Source: Denitrificimonas caeni DSM 24390
GTDB lineage: Bacteria > Pseudomonadota > Gammaproteobacteria > Pseudomonadales > Pseudomonadaceae
Assembly: GCF_000421765.1 (NCBI RefSeq)
Contig: NZ_ATXQ01000001.1
Span: 496,001-560,000, forward strand
Direction of reading: 5' to 3'
DNA length: 64,000 nt
Shown here: positions 39,371-47,780 of the stretch, piece after piece
Numbering within the stretch: the first letter of the stretch is position 1
Layout of the letters: the number at the start of each line of letters is the position of its first letter
Position numbers and translations under genes: made by a program
The notes under the pieces: generated by a model
Told to the model about the DNA's origin: nothing
Seen by the model: only the letters and a program-made list of their open reading frames with translations
The model's database searches: none

Positions 39371-41566
39371 TCAGCCGGCGAAGCGCGCTCGTGCGGCATG
39401 CAGCTTTTTCAAGCTATCGAGCAAACGCAGATGTTTATCCAATCCCTCCAGCTTCATGCTGGTCGGTGTTAAACCGTAGAAGCGTACGCTGCCCGTGATC
39501 GAGCCAATGACCGCATCCATGCGCTCGTGACCAAACATCCGTCGAAAGTTCGGCTCGTAATCGTCCATATCCAAGTCATCATCCAGGGCGACTTCTAAAG
39601 CGGCGTTCATCGCCTGATAGAACAGTTCGCGCTCAACCGTGTTGTCGTTAAATTGTAGGAACTCTTCAACCAACTCTAAGGCTTCATCCAGCTGATTTAA
39701 AGCCAAATAAATCAGCAATTTAAGTTCCAAAATCGTCAGCTGACCCCAGACCGTGTTCTCATCAAACTCGACACCAATCAAGGTTTTAATATCGATGTAA
39801 TGATCCAGCTCGCTTTCTTCTAAACGCTCAACCAAGGCTTTGAGTTCAGCTTGAGTCAGGCGATGCAGATTGAGAATATCTTCACGGAAAAACAGCGCTT
39901 TATTGGTGTTATCCCAAATCAAATCATCGATCGGATACACCTCGGAATAATCCGGTACTAGAATCCGGCAGGCGGTCGCACCGAGATGCTCAAACACCGC
40001 CATATAGACTTCTTTACCCATATCTTCGAGCAGGCCAAATAACAGTTCTGCTTCCTGCGCATTGCTGTTATTGCCGCCATCGGTGAAATCCCACTCGACA
40101 AAATCATAATCCGCTGTGGCACTAAAGAAACGCCACGACACCACGCCGCTGGAATCAATAAAGTGCTCCACCGAGTTATTGGGCTCAGTCACTGCATGGC
40201 TAGAGAAGGTCGGGCGCGCCAGATCATTCAAGCCTTCAAAACTGCGGCCTTGCAGCAACTCAGTCAGGGTGCGCTCCAGCGCCACTTCAAAGTTGGGATG
40301 CGCACCAAAGGAGGCAAATACACCGCCAGTGCGCGGATTCATCAGCGTCACGTTGATCACCGGAAACTGACCGCCCAAGGAGGCGTCTTTGACCAACACC
40401 GGAAAGCCTTGCTCTTCCAACGCTTGAATACCGGCCAGAATGCTGGGGTATTTGGCTAAGACCTCTTGCGGCACATCGGGCAGCGCGATTTCGCCTTCAA
40501 TAATTTCACGCTTGACCGCGCGCTCAAAAATCTCCGACAGACACTGCACCTGCGCTTCAACCAGGGTATTACCAGCGCTCATACCGTTACTTAAGAAGAG
40601 GTTTTCAATCAGATTAGAGGGGAAAAACACCTCTTTACCATCAGACTGACGCACATAAGGTATCGAGCAAATACCACGCTCAATATTGCCCGAGTTGGTG
40701 TCGTATAAATGTGAACCGCGCAACTCGCCATCCGGGTTATAAATCGCCAAGCAATGTTCGTCGAGCAAACCCTCTGGTAACTCATCCTTAGGGCCTGGCT
40801 GAAACCAGCGTTCATTGGGGTAATGAACAAAGTCTGCATTAGCCAGCTCTTCACCCCAGAACTGGTCGTTGTAAAAGAAGTTGCAGTTCAGACGCTCAAT
40901 AAACTCGCCCAAAGCTGAAGCCAGCGCGCTTTCTTTGGTTGCGCCCTTACCGTTGGTAAAACACAGTTGCGACTGCGAATCACGCACATGCAGCGACCAA
41001 ACATTGGGCACAATATTGCGCCACGATGCGATTTCAACCTTCATGCCGAGATTGGCGAGAATTCCGGACATGGTAGCAATGGTTTTTTCCAGCGGCAGAT
41101 CTTTACCGGCAATAAAAGTTTGGCTGTTTTCATCCACTGAAGTGCCCAACAACGCCTGTGCATCGGCGTCGAGGTTATCGACAATATCAATTACAAACTC
41201 AGGCCCAGTCTGTACCACGCGCTTGACTGTACAGCGGTCAATGGAGCGCAAAATGCCTTGGCGATCTTTATCAGATATATCGCTGGGCAACTCAACCTGT
41301 ATTTTAAAAATCTGCTTATAGCGATCTTCTGGATCAACAATATTGTTCTGCGACAGGCGAATGTTTTCCGTTGGAATATCACGGGCTTGGCAGTACAGTT
41401 TTACAAAGTAAGCAGCACACAGCGCCGACGAGGCTAAAAAGTAATCAAAAGGACCCGGCGCTGAGCCGTCACCTTTGTAGCGAATCGGCTGATCAGCCAC
41501 CACAGTAAAGTCATCGAACTTGGCTTCAAGACGCAAGTTGTCGAGAAAGTTAACCTTGATTTCCAC
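39371..41566 (-). CDS. OsmC-YcaO fusion protein
   Basis: A 731-residue cytoplasmic protein. Residues 1-140 form an OsmC-like domain (YKGDGSAPGPFDYFLASSALCAAYFVKLYC). Residues about 160-560 form a YcaO domain, an ATP-grasp-like enzyme that phosphorylates amide backbones. ATP/Mg contact regions appear as ALGEFIERLNC, EAQVQCLSEIFERAVK and ERTLTELLQGR. The rest is a helical, acidic, TPR-like C-terminus (LEEFLQFNDNTVERELFYQAMNAALEV). E. coli YcaO lacks the OsmC part and is linked to RimO-dependent methylthiolation of ribosomal protein S12. The fused form is known in gammaproteobacteria. A C39-like peptidase gene lies upstream on the same strand. Confidence 0.88.
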   Translation of the reverse strand: MEIKVNFLDNLRLEAKFDDFTVVADQPIRYKGDGSAPGPFDYFLASSALCAAYFVKLYCQARDIPTENIRLSQNNIVDPEDRYKQIFKIQVELPSDISDKDRQGILRSIDRCTVKRVVQTGPEFVIDIVDNLDADAQALLGTSVDENSQTFIAGKDLPLEKTIATMSGILANLGMKVEIASWRNIVPNVWSLHVRDSQSQLCFTNGKGATKESALASALGEFIERLNCNFFYNDQFWGEELANADFVHYPNERWFQPGPKDELPEGLLDEHCLAIYNPDGELRGSHLYDTNSGNIERGICSIPYVRQSDGKEVFFPSNLIENLFLSNGMSAGNTLVEAQVQCLSEIFERAVKREIIEGEIALPDVPQEVLAKYPSILAGIQALEEQGFPVLVKDASLGGQFPVINVTLMNPRTGGVFASFGAHPNFEVALERTLTELLQGRSFEGLNDLARPTFSSHAVTEPNNSVEHFIDSSGVVSWRFFSATADYDFVEWDFTDGGNNSNAQEAELLFGLLEDMGKEVYMAVFEHLGATACRILVPDYSEVYPIDDLIWDNTNKALFFREDILNLHRLTQAELKALVERLEESELDHYIDIKTLIGVEFDENTVWGQLTILELKLLIYLALNQLDEALELVEEFLQFNDNTVERELFYQAMNAALEVALDDDLDMDDYEPNFRRMFGHERMDAVIGSITGSVRFYGLTPTSMKLEGLDKHLRLLDSLKKLHAARARFAG

Positions 41567-41674
41567 AGCGAATCACCAGAATACAGAGCAAAAGAATGGC
41601 TGCTATTATCCAGTATTCCAGCAGGATGTGTTGCTAAATGTAGTTCTAAAAACCACCCTCAGCCATTTGCGCAA

Positions 41675-42097
41675 TCACCTCACTACCTTTCTGCACGCAA
41701 TAAACCACTTAGGCTGCATTGCATCAAAATCTGTTCGAACATTGCTGGGCAAATAGCTGGCTGAATCCAGCACTACTGGCTGCCCACCTACACGTTTAAA
41801 CACCACCCAATGCCAAAAGTCTTTATCACCCTCACGGTGATGCTTGATCGACAACAGCGCCAAATCAGGCAGCGCATCCCAAGAGGTAAAGGGTATTTCA
41901 TCCGCAGAAGTTGCAACCCCTGCACTGGCTAACATACGCCGTACATACTGGGTATCTGACCACAAGGATGTATCCATCGCATAAATACCCATGGCATTGG
42001 CGATGGCTTTCATCTGTGCATAGGTTTTACCGAGAATATTGGCCACCGCAGCAATACCACAGCCGGTGCTTTCTTCTTGAATGACTGGCTTCAACAT
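41675..42097 (-). CDS. C39-like cysteine peptidase domain protein
   Basis: A 140-residue single-domain protein with the papain-like C39 pattern: QEESTGCGIAAVANILG with catalytic Cys13, His96 in FWHWVVF and Asp111 in VVLDSAS. All three catalytic positions are present. C39 domains usually sit on ABC exporters and cut double-glycine leader peptides. This one is free-standing, has no signal peptide and no transporter nearby, so its substrate is unknown. It lies 108 bp upstream of the OsmC-YcaO gene in the same direction and may be co-transcribed with it. Confidence 0.75.
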   Translation of the reverse strand: MLKPVIQEESTGCGIAAVANILGKTYAQMKAIANAMGIYAMDTSLWSDTQYVRRMLASAGVATSADEIPFTSWDALPDLALLSIKHHREGDKDFWHWVVFKRVGGQPVVLDSASYLPSNVRTDFDAMQPKWFIACRKVVR

Positions 42098-42231
42098 TTA
42101 ACTCACTCTATTCTCACTAAACTCTGCTCAATCATTGTCCCGCTGCCAGCAATATGATCGGCCAAAGCTATAACCCGTTAGTTAATAGTTGTCTCAGCTC
42201 TAATTTGATCACTCTGAGCAAAGCTCATGGA

Positions 42232-42945
42232 TCAAATCGAACGCTGATTAACCCGCTGCGATAATTCTTGCGCAGACTCTTTGCGCTCAGAATAACGATC
42301 CACCAGATAATCCTGACGATCACGCAACAATAAGGTGAACTTCAGCAACTCTTCCATCACATCAACAATGCGGTCGTAATAAGGTGACGGCTGCATACGG
42401 TCATTGTCATCAAACTCAGTAAAGGCTTTCGGCACTGAAGACTGATTAGGGATGGTAAACATGCGCATCCAACGCCCTAAAGCACGCAGTTGATTGACCA
42501 CATTAAAGGACTGCGAACCACCACAGACCTGCATCACCGCCAAGGTTTTACCCTGAGTCGGACGCACCGCGCCCATACTCAACGGAACCCAATCAATCTG
42601 CGCTTTAAATACCGCACTCATAGCACCATGCCGCTCCGGCGAACACCAGACCTGACCTTCCGACCATTGCATCAACTCACGTAGTTCAACCACTTTAGGA
42701 TGGGTTGGCTCTACATCATCCGGCAAAGGCAAACCCGATGGATTAAAAATACGAGTTTCTGCACCAAAGGTTTCTAACAAACGCGCCGCTTCTTGCACCA
42801 CTAAACGGCTAAAAGAGCGCTGACGAGTAGAACCGTATAACAATAAAATACGTGGCTTATGCGCAGACTGCTGTGCTGGTTGTAACTGTTCCAGCGCCGG
42901 AATACTCAATGAATCAGCACTGATATTAGGTAAATCTTCGTACAT
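42232..42945 (-). CDS. arsH: Arsenical resistance protein ArsH
   Basis: A 237-residue NADPH-dependent FMN reductase of the ArsH type, which oxidises trivalent organoarsenicals and may reduce quinones. [15 protein letters not shown] binds the FMN phosphate. [21 protein letters not shown] and [10 protein letters not shown] are ArsH signatures. It is the last gene of the arsRBCH operon, 36 bp after arsC. Confidence 0.93.
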   Translation of the reverse strand: MYEDLPNISADSLSIPALEQLQPAQQSAHKPRILLLYGSTRQRSFSRLVVQEAARLLETFGAETRIFNPSGLPLPDDVEPTHPKVVELRELMQWSEGQVWCSPERHGAMSAVFKAQIDWVPLSMGAVRPTQGKTLAVMQVCGGSQSFNVVNQLRALGRWMRMFTIPNQSSVPKAFTEFDDNDRMQPSPYYDRIVDVMEELLKFTLLLRDRQDYLVDRYSERKESAQELSQRVNQRSI

Positions 42946-42981
42946 GAAAGTGTGCTCTTCTAATCTTGTTATTAATCACTG

Positions 42982-43452
42982 TTACAACCGACCGATACGG
43001 TCCAACTCAATGCTTAACTCAGTGCCCTTTAAAGTCGCAAGCGGTAAAGCAAAAAATGCCTGTACCCGTTCGGCAATCTTAGCAAGGCACTGATCAAAGG
43101 CGGCTTGTATCTCGGCCTCAGAACCGGTCAGCGCAGATGGGTCAACTAACCCCCAGTGCGCTTTCAACACCGTACCAAAATACAAGGGGCACGCCTCACC
43201 CGCCGCGTTATCACAGACAGTAATCACGATATTCGGTGGGTTCTGTGCAAAAGCATCTGAAGCTTTACTGCTTAAACCTTCCGTTGCAATCCCTGCATCT
43301 GCCAGAGTTTGCAAGGCTCGCGGATTCACTCGACCACTAGGATGACTGCCAGAGCTGACAGCCAAAAAGCCGGCCGGTGCCAAATGATTAAATAACGCCT
43401 CAGACAAAATACTGCGACAACTGTTGTGCGTGCACATAAATAAAACCTTCAA
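42982..43452 (-). CDS. arsC: Arsenate reductase ArsC, low-MW phosphatase type
   Basis: A 156-residue arsenate reductase that turns As(V) into As(III) for export. The P-loop is CTHNSCRS (Cys7, Cys12, Arg13). Further redox cysteines are Cys80 and Cys88 in VCDNAAGEACP, so it follows the triple-cysteine relay related to the thioredoxin-dependent type. The aspartate general acid is probably in the HWGLVDPS segment. It lies 15 bp after arsB. Confidence 0.92.
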   Translation of the reverse strand: MKVLFMCTHNSCRSILSEALFNHLAPAGFLAVSSGSHPSGRVNPRALQTLADAGIATEGLSSKASDAFAQNPPNIVITVCDNAAGEACPLYFGTVLKAHWGLVDPSALTGSEAEIQAAFDQCLAKIAERVQAFFALPLATLKGTELSIELDRIGRL

Positions 43453-43467
43453 AACGCACTCCTTTAA

Positions 43468-44760
43468 TTAAAAACTTAGGCGAATCGCTAAAGCACTGAG
43501 GGTCGCCAACAACACCGGCAACGTCAGCACTACACCGACCTTAAAATAATAACCCCAGCTGATTTTGATGTTTTTACGCGCCAATACATGCAGCCACAGC
43601 AAAGTTGCCAAGCTACCAATTGGGGTGATTTTCGGCCCCAAGTCGGCACCAATCACATTGGCATAGATCATCGCCTGCTGAATAACCCCATCGACACCAG
43701 CCGCATCTATCGACAATGCACCAACCAATACCGTGGGCATATTATTCATTATGGAGGACAACACAGCAGTGAGCAGACCGGTACCCAGAGTGGCCGTCCA
43801 CAAGCCTTGCGCGGCAAAGATATTTAACAGTTGGGCAATATAATCGGTGAGCCCGGCATTTTTTAAGCCATAAACCACCAAATACATTCCTAACGAAAAC
43901 ACCACTACTTGCCACGGCGCTTCCTTGAGTACTTTAGTGGTGCTAATAACCTGACCACGGGCAGCGATTAAATACAGTAATACGGCGCACACCGCGGCAA
44001 TCACACTGATCGGCACACCAAGCGGTTCAATCACAAAAAAGCCCACCAGCAATAAGCCCAACACCCACCAACCAGCCACAAAAGTAGCATGATCACGGAT
44101 CGCCTCTTTTGGTTGTTTCAACTCATTCAGAGCATAAGTGGCTGGCACATCTTTACGGAAAAACCAAAGCAACATCGCCAAGCTAGCCGCGATACTGACA
44201 AAGTTCACTGGCACCATCACTGCTGCGTACTCATTAAAAGTGAGGTTAAAGTAATCCGCAGAAACGATATTGACCAGATTCGACACCACAAAGGGCAAGC
44301 TCGCGGTATCGGCAATAAAGCCTGCAGCCATGACAAAAGCCAAGGTGGCCGCCGGAGAAAATCGCAGCGCCAACAGCATGGTAATCACAATGGGCGTAAT
44401 AATTAACGCGGCACCATCATTGGCAAATAACGCCGACACCGCAGCGCCCAACAGCACAATAAAGGCAAACAATTTACGCCCACTGCCTCCCCCCCAACGC
44501 GCCACATGCAATGCTGCCCACTCAAAAAAGCCTGCTTCATCGAGCAGCAAGCTGATAATAATAATGGCAATAAAGGTGGCCGTAGCATTCCAGACAATTT
44601 GCCAAACCAAGGCAATATCCGCCAACTCAACCACACCACAGAGCAAGGCCAACAGCGCACCAAAAGAGGCACTCCAACCTACCCCGAGCCCACGCGGTTG
44701 CCAAATAACCAACACAATCGTAATCAGAAAAATCAGCAACGCGATCAGCATGAGCAACAC
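43468..44760 (-). CDS. arsB: Arsenite efflux pump ArsB
   Basis: A 430-residue inner-membrane protein with about 12 hydrophobic helices that exports arsenite (and antimonite) using the proton gradient. Length and the conserved [37 protein letters not shown] and [11 protein letters not shown] segments identify ArsB rather than the Acr3 family. It is followed by arsC in the operon. No arsA or arsD is present, so export should be ATP-independent. Confidence 0.95.
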   Translation of the reverse strand: MLLMLIALLIFLITIVLVIWQPRGLGVGWSASFGALLALLCGVVELADIALVWQIVWNATATFIAIIIISLLLDEAGFFEWAALHVARWGGGSGRKLFAFIVLLGAAVSALFANDGAALIITPIVITMLLALRFSPAATLAFVMAAGFIADTASLPFVVSNLVNIVSADYFNLTFNEYAAVMVPVNFVSIAASLAMLLWFFRKDVPATYALNELKQPKEAIRDHATFVAGWWVLGLLLVGFFVIEPLGVPISVIAAVCAVLLYLIAARGQVISTTKVLKEAPWQVVVFSLGMYLVVYGLKNAGLTDYIAQLLNIFAAQGLWTATLGTGLLTAVLSSIMNNMPTVLVGALSIDAAGVDGVIQQAMIYANVIGADLGPKITPIGSLATLLWLHVLARKNIKISWGYYFKVGVVLTLPVLLATLSALAIRLSF

Positions 44761-44787
44761 TCAGTCCGTGGAAATAGTTGAAAGGAT

Positions 44788-45138
44788 TTAGTTACACACA
44801 GGTTGGTTGAGCGGCCCACGAGGCATAGCTTGTAAGCGCTGCAGATCATCCGCTAACCACTGCTGATTAGCAGCGAGGGTTTGCTGCAGAATGTTCAGCA
44901 CCCAAACCGGCAACTGCGGATGCAAACGGTAATACACCCACTGCCCTTGGCGGCGATCCAGCAATACACCTGTACTGCGCAACAAGGATAAATGCCGCGA
45001 AATCTTCGGCTGACTTTCCTGCAAGCTTTCGGTCAACTCACACACACAAAGTTCACCAGCGCTGGCAAGCAATAAGGCAATCCGCAACCGCGTATCATCA
45101 GCAAGACTTTTAAAAACCTCAGTAGGCGTGAGTTGCAT
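44788..45138 (-). CDS. arsR: Arsenic-responsive repressor ArsR
   Basis: A 116-residue winged-helix repressor that leaves DNA when arsenite binds. The arsenite site ELCVCEL (Cys-Val-Cys) is in the DNA-binding helix region and QPKISRHLSLLRSTGVLLDRR is the recognition helix and wing. The frame is open for 25 codons more upstream, but the ATG at 45138 has AAGGA at eight bases and the usual family start. A promoter with a palindromic operator lies upstream. Confidence 0.94.
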   Translation of the reverse strand: MQLTPTEVFKSLADDTRLRIALLLASAGELCVCELTESLQESQPKISRHLSLLRSTGVLLDRRQGQWVYYRLHPQLPVWVLNILQQTLAANQQWLADDLQRLQAMPRGPLNQPVCN

Positions 45139-45208
45139 GCAGAAAGTCCTTCTAGAGTCGGGCAGTGAAACCAAGATTGAGCGGCAAGCAGAGAAGCTTA
45201 TGCGTTGA

Positions 45209-45222
45209 ACCATATATATGGT
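45209..45222 (-). promoter_or_regulatory. Candidate ArsR operator
   Basis: ACCATATATATGGT is a perfect 14-bp palindrome about 7 bp downstream of the -10 of the arsR promoter, at the expected transcription start. A repressor bound here would block the whole ars operon. The sequence is not a textbook ArsR box, so the assignment rests on position. Confidence 0.5.
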
Positions 45223-45228
45223 AAAATA

Positions 45229-45257
45229 AATATACGGATTTACGAATACTATGTAAA
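45229..45257 (-). promoter_or_regulatory. Sigma-70 promoter of the ars operon
   Basis: On the minus strand a -35 TTTACA (45257-45252) and a -10 TATATT (45234-45229) are separated by exactly 17 bp. Each matches consensus at 5 of 6 positions. Transcription would start near 45222, giving a leader of about 85 nt before arsR. Confidence 0.7.
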
Positions 45258-45366
45258 TGAAAGAGAAAGATACTTAGGGAAAGTTTGCATTAACTGAGTA
45301 TAGAAAAGTAATCAATAGCATTGAGGCTCTCGGGCGACCTTAGCTAAACCGGCCGCCCGCTCCAAC

Positions 45367-46197
45367 TTACAAGCCAAAGGTCTCTTTTACTTTCTCTTCG
45401 AATGCCTTGTCATCCATGCTTTTGCGCATGGGCACAAACAGTTCCGCTTCCTTGCCAACTTCAACAGCAATATCACTCGCTTCATTCTCGATAATACTTT
45501 TCACAGCCTGCGCGATAGGCAGTGGATCAGGGCCTTCATTGATGGCCTGAGCCACAATCGGAGCGAAGTGAGCTACCAACTCTTTATAAGGCGAGTCTGC
45601 ACTGGTGGTCTTGCTGTTAGCGACCAACCCTTTTTTCACGAAGTTGGTGCCAAACAAGCCTGCGAGGACAGAGTGCACTCTGATACCAAAGGGTGCCAAT
45701 TCAAAGCGCAACGAATCAGTAATGCCCTCGACAGCATATTTACTAGCATTGTAGTGCGACAATAAAGGCAAGCCCATCTTCCCAAGAAAGGAGGAAATAT
45801 TAATGATCACACCACTTTGCGCTTGACGCATATGTGGCAGCACTGCTCTGGTCATCTTAATCAAGCCAAAGACATTGACATCGAACTGCTGGAATATTTC
45901 CTCATCCGTGCCTTCTTCCAGCGTCGCAAGAAGCCCGAAACCGGCATTATTTACCAAAACGTCGATCTTCCCTTCCTTGGCCATGACATGTTCGACAGCC
46001 TTTTGAATGGACGCTGTATCCTGCACATCGAGGGTCACAGTATTCACTTTAACGCCGCGCTTTTCTGCCTCATCCAGCAATTCCTGGCTGGCATTTCTCA
46101 CTCCGGCATATACGTTATAGCCGTGTTCAGCCAGCAACAATGCGGTTTCCTTGCCCATACCGGACGTCGCGCCAGTGATCAAGACTGTCTTATTCAT
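45367..46197 (-). CDS. Short-chain dehydrogenase/reductase
   Basis: A 276-residue classical SDR. The cofactor motif is TGATSGMG (residues 8-15), structural NNAG is at 83-86, and the catalytic Ser is near 135-136 with Tyr149 and Lys153 (YNASK). Arg in YAGVRNA after the second strand suggests NADP preference. Its substrate is unknown. It lies upstream of arsR on the same strand but is separated by the ars promoter, so functional linkage to arsenic is not implied. Confidence 0.88.
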   Translation of the reverse strand: MNKTVLITGATSGMGKETALLLAEHGYNVYAGVRNASQELLDEAEKRGVKVNTVTLDVQDTASIQKAVEHVMAKEGKIDVLVNNAGFGLLATLEEGTDEEIFQQFDVNVFGLIKMTRAVLPHMRQAQSGVIINISSFLGKMGLPLLSHYNASKYAVEGITDSLRFELAPFGIRVHSVLAGLFGTNFVKKGLVANSKTTSADSPYKELVAHFAPIVAQAINEGPDPLPIAQAVKSIIENEASDIAVEVGKEAELFVPMRKSMDDKAFEEKVKETFGL

Positions 46198-46337
46198 GGT
46201 GTGATCCTCTTCTTAGATAGTACTGGTTACCCAGTGAGCATAACCCTATCCGCGTACCGCGCAATTAACCCTAATCAAGGCATCCCAAACGCAAGCGTTT
46301 TACTCTCGCTAAAGGTTTATCCACTAGAGGATTTCAC

Positions 46338-46595
46338 GTGAACACGCCGACTGCAGAACTCAGTTACACCAGCTATCCCTTTGACGCTCGTGCTATTGCG
46401 CACCGTTTTCGCCATTCCGCTATTTTTGGTGCACTGGATGCGCTCAATCCAGGTGAAGCGATGCGTTTTGTTAATGACCATGATCCGCTGCCGCTGCTCA
46501 ATCAAATGCAGCAGCGCTATGGCGAGCGGGTCAAAGTCATTTATCAGCAGCGTGAACCGGGCGCGATTGTGATTGATTTTGTTGTGGTGGCGTAG
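46338..46595 (+). CDS. DUF2249 domain protein
   Basis: An 85-residue protein starting with GTG (AGAGGA six bases upstream). The DUF2249 core is FDARAIAHRFRHSAIFGALDALNPGEAMRF, split by a short turn, then NDHDPLPLLNQMQQRYG. The family is related in fold to TusA-like proteins and is common in genes for nitrogen-oxide and anaerobic metabolism, but has no defined reaction. The gene converges on the spermidine-synthase-like gene with a 12-bp gap. Confidence 0.8.
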   Translation: MNTPTAELSYTSYPFDARAIAHRFRHSAIFGALDALNPGEAMRFVNDHDPLPLLNQMQQRYGERVKVIYQQREPGAIVIDFVVVA

Positions 46596-46607
46596 ACTTC
46601 AACTTGG

Positions 46608-47303
46608 TTAGGCTAGCGACGAACGCCAAGGCTTTTTTGCTAGAAAAATGGTGTGCCTGCTGCCTTTACCAGGTCTAGCTCGGACGGTGCGCACGCTGAC
46701 GACGAATCCGGCTTTTTTAAGCTGGATCACGAACATTGAATCTGCGCCAGCCGACCACACGGCTAACATCCCTTCAGGGCGTAAACTGTCATATAAGGCT
46801 TCTATACCGTCGGTGGAATATAGCCAATTATTATTGCTGTGGGTAATGCCTTCTGGGCCATTATCGACATCCAGCAAAATCGCATCAAAAGCCGGCTCCT
46901 GCATTTTGATCAATTCGGCAATATCACCTAAGCGCACATGGCAGCGCGGATCTGCCAATGGCCGGCCAGCACACTCACCGAGCGGGCCTTGATTCCATTC
47001 CAGAACTTCTGGAATAAGCTCAGCCACAGTCACCCGTGAGTTTGCCGTCACGCAGGCTAGCGCTGCGGCCAAGGTATAACCCATCCCCAAGCCGCCCACC
47101 AAGACTTCTGCATTGTCTTTATTTTGAATATGAGCACAGCCAAGTTTGGCCAACTCCTGCTCGGAATTATAAACCCCGCTATTCATTAACTCGCCACGCA
47201 CGCCGGACAGCCGAATAGAAAACTCATTTTCGCGGCGATACAAAGTCAGCTCGCCGCCATTGTTGGGAATGATCGCTGTTGCGAGTTTGTTTAAAGACTT
47301 CAT
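46608..47303 (-). CDS. Spermidine-synthase-like methyltransferase-fold protein
   Basis: A 231-residue protein with a spermidine synthase-type Rossmann fold: VLVGGLGMGYTLAAALA (nucleotide loop), VTVAELIPEVLEWN (acidic strand end) and DAILLDVDNGPEG (active-site-like loop). It is shorter than true SpeE and lacks the full polyamine-binding set, so it may be a relative of unknown substrate rather than a spermidine synthase. Confidence 0.72.
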   Translation of the reverse strand: MKSLNKLATAIIPNNGGELTLYRRENEFSIRLSGVRGELMNSGVYNSEQELAKLGCAHIQNKDNAEVLVGGLGMGYTLAAALACVTANSRVTVAELIPEVLEWNQGPLGECAGRPLADPRCHVRLGDIAELIKMQEPAFDAILLDVDNGPEGITHSNNNWLYSTDGIEALYDSLRPEGMLAVWSAGADSMFVIQLKKAGFVVSVRTVRARPGKGSRHTIFLAKKPWRSSLA

Positions 47304-47700
47304 GTTGGCTCGTCATAGTTAGAGGTGTTAAAGGATTGGGCACGGTGAAATCATTTGCTAGCACAGGCTAAAAACACGCAGATGATCCGGCATACAAGAA
47401 CTTGCACAGCATGATGCCTGCTGCTTTTCAGAGCAGACTATAACGTAATGTTTTCAAAGCGTTTTAGGAAAACTCTGAATAACTACCTGCGTTGTCAGGA
47501 CGTTGTTAAAAACCAGCTCACAATCTTTAGATTGAACGTGCTTTAGCAAGGCCCCGAGGGGGGGGGGGAGCGAAGCGAATAAAATGCTCATTTACTCGTT
47601 TTATAGAAATAAAACTGCACAGATTAAGGAGCGCAGCGACAACTTGCGCTAATGCACGCTGAGTCGTCTAGAGTATTTTGCTAGACTGCCCAACAAACAA
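47304..47700. other. Intergenic region with disrupted repeat and G11 tract
   Basis: About 400 bp without a recognised gene. It contains a partial copy of the palindromic repeat also found at 62463-62602 (positions 47463-47595), interrupted by about 60 bp that include an uninterrupted run of eleven G (47558-47568). The rest is unremarkable. Confidence 0.5.
47463..47595 (+). repeat. Disrupted copy of palindromic intergenic repeat
   Basis: TTTAGGAA...CTGAATAA...TACCT.CGTTGTCAGG.CGTTGTTAAAAA.CAGCT matches the left half of the element at 62463-62602 over about 57 bp with few mismatches. The shared AAAATGCTCATTTACT resumes at 47581, so roughly 60 bp (47521-47580) are inserted. The right half is not recognisable. 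Confidence 0.65.
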
Positions 47701-47738
47701 AAAACGCCCGATGCAACTTAATGCATCGGGCGTTTTAT
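47699..47738. terminator. Strong bidirectional terminator after ahpF
   Basis: AAAACGCCCGATGCA (47701-47715) and TGCATCGGGCGTTTT (47722-47736) form a perfect 15-bp stem with a 6-nt loop. A/T ends give a U-run in both directions. It lies about 45 bp past the ahpF stop. Confidence 0.92.
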
Positions 47739-47780
47739 TGTAGCGCTGCCACACTCGAGGTGTCTGCAGCGTCTTATCTA

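Noticed and set aside
40881-41321. Plus-strand open frame of 146 codons inside the OsmC-YcaO gene
   Set aside because: Shadow of the real gene with no ribosome binding site and no recognisable domain.
41567-41674. Hidden precursor peptide between the C39-like gene and the OsmC-YcaO gene
   Set aside because: No short frame with start, ribosome binding site and a double-glycine leader was seen in the gap.
44089-44791. Long plus-strand frames opposite arsB, up to 173 codons
   Set aside because: Antisense to a membrane protein gene. The Asn/Lys/Ala/Ser-rich translation is a by-product of hydrophobic codons on the other strand.
42232-46197. ars cluster as a recently acquired mobile island
   Set aside because: No transposase, integrase, tRNA or direct repeats flank it, and its base composition looks like its surroundings by eye.
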